A program made the translations under genes and the position numbers. This document shows, one piece after another, positions 1-8,754 of a stretch of DNA of 64,000 nucleotides (positions within the stretch are counted from its first letter, which is position 1; each line of letters starts with the position of its first letter). The DNA lies in assembly GCF_009617595.1 (NCBI RefSeq), contig NZ_WIXK01000005.1:336562-400561 (forward strand), written 5' to 3'. A model generated the notes under the pieces. It was given only the letters and a program-made list of their open reading frames with translations, was not told the DNA's origin and did not search any database. Origin of the DNA: Tritonibacter aquimaris. GTDB lineage: Bacteria; Pseudomonadota; Alphaproteobacteria; Rhodobacterales; Rhodobacteraceae.

Positions 1-1479
1 GGCACGCGCGATCACCACCCGCTGCCGTTGCCCGCCCGATAGCGCCGATCCACGCGGCCCCACCAATGTATCAAGCCCGTCGCTCAGCTTGGGGAGAAAG
101 TCGCTGACATGGGCGGCATCCAGCACCTCTTGTAGTGCTTCTTCGCTTACATCGGTGCGGCCCAGAAGGATGTTTTCGCGCAGGGTCTCATCAAACAGCA
201 GCGCTTCTTGGGTGACCACGGAAAACAGATCGCGCAGATCTTTCAGAGCCATTTCATTCACCGCAACCCCGCCAAGGGTGGCACGGCCTTCAACAGGATC
301 CACAAGCCGGGTCAGTAGGTTGAAAATGGTAGATTTACCCGCACCGGACGCGCCAACCAAAGCAGTGGTTTTACCCGCTTCGGCCACCAGTGTCAGATTG
401 CGCAACACCCGCGCACTGCCATATTCAAGCGAGACGTTTTCCAGCTGAATTTCCGGTAGACCTTTGGGGGCAGGTTTGGGGTTTTCCGGTTCGGTCAGCT
501 CAATTGGGGCATCCATCAAACCTTTGATCCGTTCCATTGCCGCAGCGGCTGCCTGCCAGACCCCGCTCATGTTTGCGAGGCGGCGCATGGGATCAAACGT
601 CAGGCCGATGGCGGTGAAAAAGCTCATGAACTGGCCAACGGTTTTCTCGCCGCCGATGATCTGCTGGCCGCCATAGAGCACCACGCCCATAACGCCAAGA
701 CCAGCCATAATATCGATCATGCCGGTAATGGAAGAGGTGCCGAATTGCGCCTTTACCTCTTGGCGGACAAATTCGTCGGTGTGATGCGCAAAGCGTTCCT
801 CTTGGTATTCTTCCAGACTGTTGAGTTTGATCGGGACTATGCCGTGAAAGATTTCATCCAGCCGGGTTGCAAGCGATGCACCAAGATCACGGGCCCGGGA
901 TGCTTTTTTGCGCACATAGCGCTGGACTGAGGCAATAGGAATGAGCAGCATCGGCAACCCTACCAGCATGATCAGCGTCCAGCGCCAATCCACCATCAAG
1001 GCCACATAGAGTGTGGCAAAAAGCTGGGTCACATCGCGCCCCGCGCCAGTGATCACCGAGCGCCAAACCTGATTGATCGCGCCGACATCGGTTTGAATGC
1101 GCTGGATCAGTGCCCCTGGGGGGTGACTCTGGTGAAAAGAGGGATCCTGACGGATCATTCGCGCCAACATGTCGCGACGCAAATGCGCGGCCGAGGTTTG
1201 AGCAATTTTTGCGAGGATCACTTTTTGGCAGACGCTGGTGATGCCGCGAACGGAGAAAATGATCAGAAAGGCCATGCTGACCCAGAACAGCGCATCCCCA
1301 TTGCCTGCCACAAACACATGGTCAAACATTGGCTGCATCATATAGGCAAGACCACCCACAGTGGAGCCTTCGATCAGCATAAAGATAAAGGCAACGCCAA
1401 GCAGCCCTATGTATGGGCGCAGGTAACCTTTCCACAGCCAACCCATCAGTTCGCGTGAAGATTTATGGGGGGTGCTCAT
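1..1479 (-). CDS. ABC transporter, fused permease/ATP-binding protein (partial, C-terminus outside window)
   Basis: Half-size MsbA-like exporter (ABC subfamily B) that would dimerise in the inner membrane and move a lipid, peptide or drug. The start is the ATG read from 1479 (MSTPHKSSRELMGWLW). About 300 residues of multi-spanning membrane domain come first, then the ATPase domain with Walker A GASGAGKST near 335-350 and the ABC signature LSGGQRQR near 22-45. The reading frame runs off the left edge just after the signature, so Walker B and the H-loop are not visible. 493 residues are present; the family is usually near 600. The substrate cannot be told from sequence. It is transcribed away from the aminotransferase at 1762. 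Confidence 0.9.
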   Translation of the reverse strand, partial: MSTPHKSSRELMGWLWKGYLRPYIGLLGVAFIFMLIEGSTVGGLAYMMQPMFDHVFVAGNGDALFWVSMAFLIIFSVRGITSVCQKVILAKIAQTSAAHLRRDMLARMIRQDPSFHQSHPPGALIQRIQTDVGAINQVWRSVITGAGRDVTQLFATLYVALMVDWRWTLIMLVGLPMLLIPIASVQRYVRKKASRARDLGASLATRLDEIFHGIVPIKLNSLEEYQEERFAHHTDEFVRQEVKAQFGTSSITGMIDIMAGLGVMGVVLYGGQQIIGGEKTVGQFMSFFTAIGLTFDPMRRLANMSGVWQAAAAAMERIKGLMDAPIELTEPENPKPAPKGLPEIQLENVSLEYGSARVLRNLTLVAEAGKTTALVGASGAGKSTIFNLLTRLVDPVEGRATLGGVAVNEMALKDLRDLFSVVTQEALLFDETLRENILLGRTDVSEEALQEVLDAAHVSDFLPKLSDGLDTLVGPRGSALSGGQRQRVVIARA

Positions 1480-1761
1480 AATGTCAGGTCGCCTCTTGTC
1501 AAACAGGGTGCTCGATCTGCCGTGGAAACGGTATGAGCTGCGCCATTTAAGCAGCTCGGGTCAGGGGTGCAAGCGCTCGACGGGTTGTTGCAGGTTCTGG
1601 TTGTGTTGTCTGCGCGCATGCCTGTGCCCAATCTCGCAGCGTAACCAAGGATGTCGTCGGATATTTCGACGCTACAGCATTTCCAATTTGACCTGTGGTT
1701 CGGGCAGGATAGGGTTCAAGGTGACATCCGGCCAACGGGCCGAAAGATAAAGGCAAAAATC

Positions 1762-2979
1762 ATGACAGATGTTCTTTCTCTCGCCGCAGGACGACCCTAT
1801 CTGGCTATTCCCGGACCCTCGGTGGTGCCCGATGAGGTGCTGCGCGCGATGCATCATGCGTCCTCCAATATCTATGAGGGGGCGCTGGTGGAAATGGTGC
1901 CCGGCATTATTGATGATCTGAAACGCGTCGCCCGTACCAGCCAAAACGCAGCCATCTATATCTGCAATGGTCACGGCCTCTGGGAAGCGGCATTGGCCAA
2001 TCTGGCCGCGCCCGGGGAGCAGATGGTTGCGCTGTCCAATGGTCGATTTGGCGCGGGCTGGGTGGAAACCGCGACCAAGATGGGCATCAGCGTTGATGAA
2101 ATCGAAAGCCCGATGGGCGCGCCCTGGGATCTGGCGCGGCTCAGTGAAGTTCTGCGCAACGATACTGATCATCAGATCAAGGCCGTGATGGCGGTGCATG
2201 TGGATACTTCATCGTCGGTGCGCAATGATTTTACCGCGCTGCGTGCGCTTTTGGATGAATTGGGACATCCGGCGCTGCTGCTGGCAGATTGCATTGCATC
2301 ACTGGGCTGTGAACGATTTGAGATGGATGCCTGGGGTGTTGATCTGGTGATTGCGGCCAGTCAGAAGGGGCTGATGCTGCCACCGGGGCTGGGTTTTGTG
2401 TTCTTCAGCGACAAGGCTGCGGCGATGCGGGATCAGATGGCGCAGGTCAGCCCGTATTGGGATTGGAAACCGCGCGCCAACCCAGATCTGTTTTACCAGT
2501 ATTTCTGCGGCACCGCTCCGGTGCAGCATCTGTATGGTCTGCGTGCAGCGCTTGATCTGATCCATGCGGAAGGGCTTGAAAACGTCTGGCGGCGCCATGA
2601 AATCCTTGCGCGGGCGATCTGGGCTGCCGCCGAGGCCTGGGGGCAGGGGGGCGATCTGCGTCTTGAGGTTAAAGATGCGGCACGGCGCTCACATGCGGTG
2701 ACATCACTGGTACTGACGCCCAAGGATGCGCCGCGTCTGCGCGTGTGGTGTGAAGAAAACCTTGGTCTGACGCTGGGCATTGGCCTGCGCGAGGTGCCTT
2801 GGGGGCATGAAGACTGGCACAGCCATTTCCGCTTTGGTCATATGGGGCATGTCAGCGGCCATATGATCATGGGGCTTTTGGGCGGCGTCGAAACCGCAAT
2901 GACGGCATGCGGCATTGAACATGGCGCGGGCGCAATTGAGGCCGCAGCACGTGTACTGGCACAGCCGCGGCGTGACTGA
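1762..2979 (+). CDS. Class V aminotransferase (alanine/serine-glyoxylate aminotransferase type)
   Basis: Fold-type I PLP enzyme of 405 residues related to alanine-glyoxylate and serine-glyoxylate aminotransferases. The N-terminal segment LAIPGPSVVPDEVLRAM is the family's typical opening, and the Schiff-base lysine is K202 in AASQKGLMLPPG. Family members transfer the amino group of alanine or serine to glyoxylate; which donor is used here cannot be read. I chose ATG 1762 rather than an in-frame ATG at 1651 because homology begins at MTDVLSLAAGRP and the extra 37 residues look non-coding. The Shine-Dalgarno is weak. It is a single gene, with gene-free DNA on its 3' side. Confidence 0.88.
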   Translation: MTDVLSLAAGRPYLAIPGPSVVPDEVLRAMHHASSNIYEGALVEMVPGIIDDLKRVARTSQNAAIYICNGHGLWEAALANLAAPGEQMVALSNGRFGAGWVETATKMGISVDEIESPMGAPWDLARLSEVLRNDTDHQIKAVMAVHVDTSSSVRNDFTALRALLDELGHPALLLADCIASLGCERFEMDAWGVDLVIAASQKGLMLPPGLGFVFFSDKAAAMRDQMAQVSPYWDWKPRANPDLFYQYFCGTAPVQHLYGLRAALDLIHAEGLENVWRRHEILARAIWAAAEAWGQGGDLRLEVKDAARRSHAVTSLVLTPKDAPRLRVWCEENLGLTLGIGLREVPWGHEDWHSHFRFGHMGHVSGHMIMGLLGGVETAMTACGIEHGAGAIEAAARVLAQPRRD

Positions 2980-3304
2980 GCTCAATCCTAAGGCCCCCCT
3001 CGCGCGGCGTTACTGACCGGTTCGTCGATCAGTTCGATACTGTCGATCAGCCCGATATTGGCGCCCGATATTGGCGATGGTTGGCTAACCGGTGCACAGC
3101 GCCACAGCCCACCATTGTGCTGGAGGCTGAATGGCACAATAGATCTGTTGATTGCGGCGCACCATGGGTGAGCCGCATCAATCTATCAGTGCAGTGATGC
3201 GCGTTGGGGCAAAAGGTCTGTGCCATACCGCCAGATGGCCGTATGAAACTGCGCCCCACCGGCGCGATTTAGGTGTTTTCCGCTTTGCAGACCAGCAGTG
3301 GTGG
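2980..3304. other. Gene-free stretch with a 13-bp tandem duplication
   Basis: No reading frame here has a believable start, ribosome site or family match. The unit CCCGATATTGGCG occurs twice back to back at 3051-3063 and 3064-3076. A preceding near-repeat, TCGATCAG followed by TTCGATA or CCCGATA, suggests slippage. The base composition resembles coding DNA, so this may be a decayed gene, but I could not identify a parent. Confidence 0.5.
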
Positions 3305-3505
3305 CTAGTGCTGCTTTTGCGAGGGTGCTGCCTCATCAAGGACAACCTGCATGCGGCCGATCAAATGGTTGATCAGCACCGCAGCGGCGACCACGGCAAC
3401 CATGCCAAATGCGGCCCATAAAATCATCAGCACCCAAAACAGGATCACTGATGCAAATATGCAAAAAGCGGAAAGATAGTCGGATTGGTCTTCGCGTTGC
3501 TGCAT
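3305..3505 (-). CDS. Small membrane protein, unknown function
   Basis: A 66-residue protein with a short charged N-terminus (MQQREDQSDYLS), one long hydrophobic stretch that could make one or two spans (about residues 13-45, including LFWVLMILWAAFGMVAVVAAA), and a polar tail ending SQKQH. I chose this start because GGAGG sits 8 bases upstream of the ATG at 3505; longer in-frame starts run into the neighbouring aminotransferase gene. It lies just after that gene on the same strand and may share its transcript. I do not recognise a family. Confidence 0.55.
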   Translation of the reverse strand: MQQREDQSDYLSAFCIFASVILFWVLMILWAAFGMVAVVAAAVLINHLIGRMQVVLDEAAPSQKQH

Positions 3506-3578
3506 TGAACAAGCCTCCATACGATCCAGATAGAATAGGGCAAAACAGCTAATAAGCCGTGAACCCACTCTAATTGAT

Positions 3579-4712
3579 CTAGGGCTCGCCCTTGGCACGT
3601 CCAGTGCTGCCCATTGCGTGCTTTAGTGCGATGGGCAAAAGCTGGGAAAATGTCTCCAGCTCGTCTGCGGGACCACAGGACACACGGATGCAGCGGTTTT
3701 GTGGCGCGGCAAAGGGCATGCGGACAAAACAGCCAAGTTCAAACAGCCCATCCATCACCCGTTTTGCAAATTCACCATCAAAGCCACAGTCAATGGTGAC
3801 AAAATTGGTCGCCGAGGGCAGGGGCATCAGTTTGTTGTCTCTGGCAATGGTGCTGATCTGTTCACGCGCAGTGGCGATTTCTTTTACCCGTGTTGACAGC
3901 CCCTTCCGATCCTGAACCGCGGCCTGCGCTGCTGTTTGGGCCAGAAGGTTCACCCCAAAATGGTTGCGCAGCTTATCAAAGGCGCGGATCAGATTCATAT
4001 GCCCCACAGCGTAGCCAATGCGCAGCCCAGCCATGCCGTAAGCCTTGGAGAAGGTACGCATGCGAATAACGCGAGGATCATCTGCTGAAATGGGCGCGGC
4101 GGTGCCAGCAGGCGCGCATTCCACATAGGCTTCGTCCAGAATGAGGAGGCAACCCTCCGGCAGATCTTCAAGCGCCGCAGCAATGGCCGCGCCGGGATGC
4201 CAGCTGCCCATCGGATTGTCGGGATTAGCGAGGTAAACCAGTTTTGCATCCACCTCACGCGCCTTGGCAAACAGCGCTTTGGGATCTTCGTGATCCTCCA
4301 GATATGGTACGGTTTCCACAACACCACCACAGCCCGCCACGTGATAGTTAAATGTGGGATAGGCACCAAGGGACGTGACAACCTTATCACCAGCGCCAAT
4401 CAAAAGCCGCACCAAGATGCCCAGCAGCCCATCGATACCTTCACCAACAACGATATTGTCGATCTCGCAGCGGTGCTCTTGGGCAAGGGTGGCGCGCAGG
4501 TGAAAACTGGTGGCATCGCCGTATTTCCAAACCTCTCCAAGGGCGCGCGACATTGCTGAAACCGCTGCAGGAACCGGGCCAAAGCCATTTTCATTGGCCC
4601 CAAGGCGCGCGGCAAAAGGCACGCCGCGTCGGCGTTCCAGCTCTTCGGGGCCAACAAAGGGCACGGTTTCAGGCAGCGCGGCAACAAGCGGGGTATATCG
4701 AGGACCAGTCAT
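3579..4712 (-). CDS. Class I/II PLP aminotransferase, histidinol-phosphate aminotransferase-like
   Basis: 377-residue fold-type I aminotransferase of the HisC/aromatic group. Visible features are GANENGFGP (residues 38-46), NPDNPMGS (163-170), DEAYVE (193-198), the PLP-binding lysine K223 in TFSKAYGMAGLRIGY, and the phosphate-contacting arginine R231. HisC converts imidazole acetol phosphate to histidinol phosphate; relatives act on phenylalanine or tyrosine. The remaining his genes of this window lie 52 kb away, so this could be the true HisC or a broad-specificity paralogue. It is divergent from the aldolase gene at 4969. Confidence 0.85.
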   Translation of the reverse strand: MTGPRYTPLVAALPETVPFVGPEELERRRGVPFAARLGANENGFGPVPAAVSAMSRALGEVWKYGDATSFHLRATLAQEHRCEIDNIVVGEGIDGLLGILVRLLIGAGDKVVTSLGAYPTFNYHVAGCGGVVETVPYLEDHEDPKALFAKAREVDAKLVYLANPDNPMGSWHPGAAIAAALEDLPEGCLLILDEAYVECAPAGTAAPISADDPRVIRMRTFSKAYGMAGLRIGYAVGHMNLIRAFDKLRNHFGVNLLAQTAAQAAVQDRKGLSTRVKEIATAREQISTIARDNKLMPLPSATNFVTIDCGFDGEFAKRVMDGLFELGCFVRMPFAAPQNRCIRVSCGPADELETFSQLLPIALKHAMGSTGRAKGEP

Positions 4713-4902
4713 AGCTGCAGAGTTAATGCGTATTGCCCCGCAATCGCAAGCATGGCACCGCGAAAAAGCCCGTGCCCTCCTGCTGTTGCCGGAGCCGTGT
4801 CAATGCGTGGAAAATCAGGTCACTGTCGCGCAGTACAGCGGGTGAAAAGCAGGCGTGAAATCGCCGAAGCCAAATTTCTACCAATGTTAGCGCAACTAAA
4901 CA

Positions 4903-4930
4903 TTGAGGGTGGGCCAATTCACGCTATAGA
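4903..4930 (+). promoter_or_regulatory. Candidate sigma-70 promoter of the aldolase gene
   Basis: TTGAGG at 4903-4908 and TATAGA at 4925-4930 are separated by 16 bases. This places a start of transcription near 4937 and gives a leader of about 32 bases before the aldolase ATG. It is predicted by motif only. Confidence 0.45.
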
Positions 4931-4968
4931 CGGGGCCAAAGACCCCATTCTTCGGAGAGTGACACGTT

Positions 4969-5871
4969 ATGGTTCAAGACGCATCTATTCAGCAAGAACA
5001 ATTTGATCGGATTTCTACAGGCAATGGCTTTATTGCAGCGTTGGATCAATCCGGCGGCTCCACCCCCAAAGCGCTGGCGCTTTATGGTGTGAATGAAGAC
5101 GCCTATTCCAACGATGATGAGATGTTTGGTGAGATCCACAAGATGCGTACCCGCATCATCACCGCGCCGTCTTTTGACAAAGCCAAGATCCTTGGCGCGA
5201 TCCTGTTTGAAAAAACCATGGATAGCGCCATCGATGGTCTGCCCACCGCACAGTACCTGTGGGAAAAATGTGGCGTTGTGCCGTTCCTGAAGGTCGACAA
5301 GGGCCTTGCAGACGAGGAAAACGGTGTGCAGGTGATGAAGCCGATGCCGGAACTGGACGCGCTGCTGTCACGTGCCGTTGAAGCAGGCATCTTTGGCACC
5401 AAGATGCGTTCGGTGGTAAAAGAAGCCAACGTTGCTGGCATCAAAGCCGTTGTGGCGCAGCAGTTCGAAGTGGGTAAACAGATCGCCGCAGCGGGTCTGG
5501 TGCCGATCATCGAGCCTGAGGTGGACATCAACTCTGCCACCAAAGCAGAAGCCGAAGTGCTGCTGAAAGGTGAGATCCAGGCGCAGCTTGACGCGCTGGA
5601 AGAAGGCACCAAAGTAGCGCTGAAGCTGACCATCCCAACAGAAGCTGGTCTTTATGACAGCCTGGCCGACCACCCTGCCGTTGTGCGTGTTGTGGCGCTG
5701 TCGGGTGGCTATTCCACAGCGGACGCATGTGAGAAACTGTCGAATAACACCAAGATGATCGCATCCTTCAGCCGCGCGCTGACCGAAGGTCTGAATGCCG
5801 CGATGTCTGACGAAGAGTACAACGCGGCGCTGGGCGCGAATATCACTAAAATCTATGAGGCGTCGCTCTAA
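4969..5871 (+). CDS. fda: Fructose-bisphosphate aldolase, class I
   Basis: 300-residue cytosolic aldolase that interconverts fructose 1,6-bisphosphate with glyceraldehyde 3-phosphate and dihydroxyacetone phosphate. It is the Schiff-base type without metal, as shown by [16 protein letters not shown] near the N-terminus, [10 protein letters not shown], the EPEVDI block and LKLTIP with the expected lysines. The ATG follows GGAGAGTGACACGTT. A candidate promoter lies upstream and a strong terminator follows, so the gene appears to be monocistronic. It serves glycolysis or gluconeogenesis. Confidence 0.93.
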   Translation: MVQDASIQQEQFDRISTGNGFIAALDQSGGSTPKALALYGVNEDAYSNDDEMFGEIHKMRTRIITAPSFDKAKILGAILFEKTMDSAIDGLPTAQYLWEKCGVVPFLKVDKGLADEENGVQVMKPMPELDALLSRAVEAGIFGTKMRSVVKEANVAGIKAVVAQQFEVGKQIAAAGLVPIIEPEVDINSATKAEAEVLLKGEIQAQLDALEEGTKVALKLTIPTEAGLYDSLADHPAVVRVVALSGGYSTADACEKLSNNTKMIASFSRALTEGLNAAMSDEEYNAALGANITKIYEASL

Positions 5872-5908
5872 GAACGCATCAGCGCCAATCGGCACTGTCA
5901 AATCTCTG

Positions 5909-5942
5909 AACGCCCTTCGTGTCAATCACGGAGGGCGTTTTT
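5909..5942 (+). terminator. Rho-independent terminator after the aldolase gene
   Basis: AACGCCCTTCGTG (5909-5921) pairs with CACGGAGGGCGTT (5927-5939) through one T-G wobble, with a 5-base loop followed by a T run. Confidence 0.85.
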
Positions 5943-6306
5943 AATTGCGGCTTTGCGGAGCTTCTTTGAGCTTTTTAAGCGGCAACGTCCTATAAAGATT
6001 GAATTATTTTGCAATTCCAGAGTGTTTTTAAAACGGTCAGCTCATTTGGGGTTGTTTGATCATTTTGGATAATAACGCATTGTAAATAAATAACTATACT
6101 GCAGTCTGTGAGGTGTATTCTTGCCGTTGGATTGCATGCGATGAATGTACGCTGAAACATCAGCGTCTTTAATTTTTCGCGCGATTTTTGTTTTTTCCGA
6201 GAGCTTTATTAATTCTGTTATTCAAACAAGGTTTAACTAGATTTTAACTTAGTCACCCTGTGGAAACGGGTTAATTTTGGCATCTTACTAGTTCTGAGGA
6301 AGAGTT
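5943..6306. other. AT-rich intergenic stretch, probable promoter region
   Basis: About 360 bases clearly richer in A+T than the surroundings, with several T tracts and no supportable reading frame. It ends with the ribosome site GAGGAAGAG in front of the gene at 6307, so it probably carries that gene's promoter and control sites. I could not fix the promoter elements. Confidence 0.5.
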
Positions 6307-7332
6307 ATGAATGTATATTTGTATTGGTTCGACCGAGTTCTTGGGGTCTTTACCTGGTTGCTGGGTGTGCTGGTACCGGTTGCCCTGTTGTGGGCGCTGA
6401 TTGCGCCTGAAACTGCGCAGCGCTATGTGCCCGGTGTTTCGCTTGTTGTCGCGTCTTTAGAGGGGCTGCAAGCCGATGATGCGACTGAGAAAAAGCCTGA
6501 TGCGCAGACGCTGGACTTGTTGAGTGATCCGAAAAAACACCTGACGGCCTGGGGCTATGAAGCCGAAAACGCCAGCAGCGAAGATATTCTTTCCTCGGCG
6601 ATACGCGATGGTCGTCTGCAGGTTGCGCGGGCTGCGATTTTCACCAATGAGCCGCTGACGGATCGGCTGCTCTATCGTGTGGTGATTCCAAATGAGTTGA
6701 AAAACGATCTGGTTGAACATGGCAATTGGGCAGAAGAAGGGGGCCTGTGTGCGCATCTGACCCCGGAAAAAGCGCTGAGCTCGGCTTTGCCGGTAAAGGA
6801 TAAAAACATTGGTTTGCTGGCAGATCATTGTCCGGCGGAAAAATGGAAACTCCGCCGCGAGGTCGACGCGATCATGAAAGACATCAACCGGGTGGAAATG
6901 TTGAATCAGCTTGCTGAACAAAAGCTGGGGATTGCCCGCCAGGACTGCTACCGCTTCTTCTTCTCGACAGGGTTCAGGCAGCAGCTTGAACAGTCAATGG
7001 TGCAATATTCCCGCTCTGAGGGGCGCGAGGTTCGCGACATTGACCTATATGTGATCCGCTCTGATCTGCTGCCATTTGTCAAAACAACCCCCACCCGTGA
7101 AGAGGCGCTGGCCTGGCTGCGTTCAGAGATTGATTTTGGCAATATCGCCGCGGTGGAGGGCCAGCTTGTCAGCGGGCCGCAGCTCAAAGCGTCGATGTCA
7201 CCGGTTGAAGAACGGGTACAGCAAACCATCGATGAGCTGGCGCGCGACGAATGTTATGCGCTGCGCCCGATCTACACCCCCGAACCCGAACTCGCCAGCC
7301 GCGCCCGCAGCATTCGTCCCTATCTGGAGTAG
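6307..7332 (+). CDS. Membrane-anchored protein of unknown function
   Basis: 341 residues with a single strong N-terminal membrane segment (about residues 12-34, containing LGVFTWLLGVLVPVALLW) followed by a soluble region. The soluble part holds four cysteines in polar contexts (GGLCAHL, ADHCPAE, RQDCYRF, RDECYAL), which could form disulfides if it faces the periplasm. Charged helical stretches such as EVDAIMKDINRVEMLNQL suggest coiled-coil contacts. I do not recognise a family. The gene is flanked by terminators on both sides and so is a single transcription unit. Confidence 0.7.
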   Translation: MNVYLYWFDRVLGVFTWLLGVLVPVALLWALIAPETAQRYVPGVSLVVASLEGLQADDATEKKPDAQTLDLLSDPKKHLTAWGYEAENASSEDILSSAIRDGRLQVARAAIFTNEPLTDRLLYRVVIPNELKNDLVEHGNWAEEGGLCAHLTPEKALSSALPVKDKNIGLLADHCPAEKWKLRREVDAIMKDINRVEMLNQLAEQKLGIARQDCYRFFFSTGFRQQLEQSMVQYSRSEGREVRDIDLYVIRSDLLPFVKTTPTREEALAWLRSEIDFGNIAAVEGQLVSGPQLKASMSPVEERVQQTIDELARDECYALRPIYTPEPELASRARSIRPYLE

Positions 7333-7365
7333 CGCGTGCGCCTGCCAATGTGGTGATAGGTAATA

Positions 7366-7395
7366 AAAAAGGCCGTCCCTTGGGGCGGCTTTTTT
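7366..7395 (+). terminator. Rho-independent terminator
   Basis: A-rich arm plus GGCCGTCCC (7371-7379) pairs with GGGGCGGC (7382-7389) and the T tract 7390-7395, with one bulge and one wobble. It ends the transcript of the gene at 6307. Confidence 0.8.
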
Positions 7396-7564
7396 GTGCT
7401 TTGCCGGGGGAGTTTTTCAAGCTGCACAGTGTTGCGCCGCGCTTTGGTTGGCAGGGTTGATGCTTTTTATGGGGGTGCCCTACAGAACTATGCTGCCAAA
7501 ACGGAGCGAGTAGTGGAAACAGATATCAGTTATATTTCACCGCTCGTAGTAGGAGTAAGAGCCA

Positions 7565-8587
7565 ATGGCAGGAAAACAACACCACCATGTCTGGCGGATG
7601 TTGCAGCGTGGGTTTGGAGACAAGAAGGGCGCGGATCATCACATCTGGGTTTACCATAAAGGTGTTATACCAAGCCGAAAAGGTACGCGGAACTTTGGGG
7701 CCGATAGGTTCTTCTATGGGCCGGAGGGTTCGGAAACGGATGAGAGTATCACCAAATTTGAAAATTCTGTGCAGGGCAAGATACAAGACGCACGTGTACT
7801 GGACGATGGCGAAGAGTTATCTGCCATGTTTGTTGCACCGTTGATCGCGCATCTTGAAAGCAGATCGAACTTCTTACGCGCAGAACTTTCGAGCTTACTT
7901 GAACGGATTCAGTTCGTTTTGGGAGATCATTTTAGCTCAACCGCCAAATTGAAAACGATGGCGAGAGACTATCTAAAACGAAACCCGGAACAGATAAACG
8001 AACTTCTCGCAACGAATTTTGTTCCCAATAGTCAACGTGAACTTCTCTCGAAGCAGATTGAGGTCTATTTCGATCACTTGCCGACTGAAGTGTTTGAGAG
8101 TTTGCTCGATGGCATGGTAGCCGAAGCCTTTCTACTGGCAAAGCTTTTGCCCGATGTAGTCAAAGAATCTCATAATAAAGCCATTCTAGAAATCAAGTCT
8201 GAAAGCCCTCGGGTAAAAGCACTATTAGAATTTAAATACACTGTATACCGCCCGCAGGTTGGGCAATTGATTCTTCCCGACACTTGTTGTGCCTTCATCG
8301 GTCTCAAGGATTGTACGCCCTTTGCCCAGCCACAGAATGCTGTGCATACGATCATCGTACCTATTTCGTCTGAGGTCGCGATAGTTGGGCGGAAGGGAAA
8401 GGAATGGCCGTTGGAGTTGAAAACGGTCAATCGGTTGCTCGCTGGGTGTGCACATGATGCGTTTATTGCTCGAACCAATGATCCTGTACTTGCCTCTCTT
8501 TCTGGCCGGATCGGTAAATATGCAAAATTGATAGGCGACAAGGAGATCCGAGAACTGCTCTCTTTCGAAAACTTGTTATCAAAATAA
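7565..8587 (+). CDS. DUF4238 family protein
   Basis: 340 residues. The opening KQHHHVWRMLQRGFG, ending in an aromatic-rich HIWVYHKG segment, matches the DUF4238 pattern (basic-HH, then L-x-R-G-F) seen in uncharacterised bacterial proteins scattered among genomes. The function is unknown. Base composition is visibly lower in G+C than pyrG or purA, and codon choice differs (many AAA, TTG, GAA and AGA), which suggests horizontal arrival. It stands alone between terminators with no integrase or repeat in sight. The start is ATG 7565 after AGGAGTAAGAGCCA. Confidence 0.68.
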   Translation: MAGKQHHHVWRMLQRGFGDKKGADHHIWVYHKGVIPSRKGTRNFGADRFFYGPEGSETDESITKFENSVQGKIQDARVLDDGEELSAMFVAPLIAHLESRSNFLRAELSSLLERIQFVLGDHFSSTAKLKTMARDYLKRNPEQINELLATNFVPNSQRELLSKQIEVYFDHLPTEVFESLLDGMVAEAFLLAKLLPDVVKESHNKAILEIKSESPRVKALLEFKYTVYRPQVGQLILPDTCCAFIGLKDCTPFAQPQNAVHTIIVPISSEVAIVGRKGKEWPLELKTVNRLLAGCAHDAFIARTNDPVLASLSGRIGKYAKLIGDKEIRELLSFENLLSK

Positions 8588-8696
8588 GTCTTCGACCCTG
8601 TATCTCATTTGAGTTGGGGGCGCTTGGGAGGGGCGAAATCTGCTGTTGAAACGTACCCCACACAAACTGGAACGGTTGGCTTGGTGTTGTTGCACA

Positions 8697-8730
8697 ACAA
8701 AAAAACGCCCCGGATCTCTCCGAGGCGTTT
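8697..8730 (-). terminator. Rho-independent terminator of pyrG
   Basis: AAACGCCCCGGA (8703-8714) and TCCGAGGCGTTT (8719-8730) form a stem with one mismatch and loop TCTC. Read on the minus strand it is followed by a run of seven T. Confidence 0.85.
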
Positions 8731-8754
8731 CTTTTATTCGCAATGATCGCGTGA

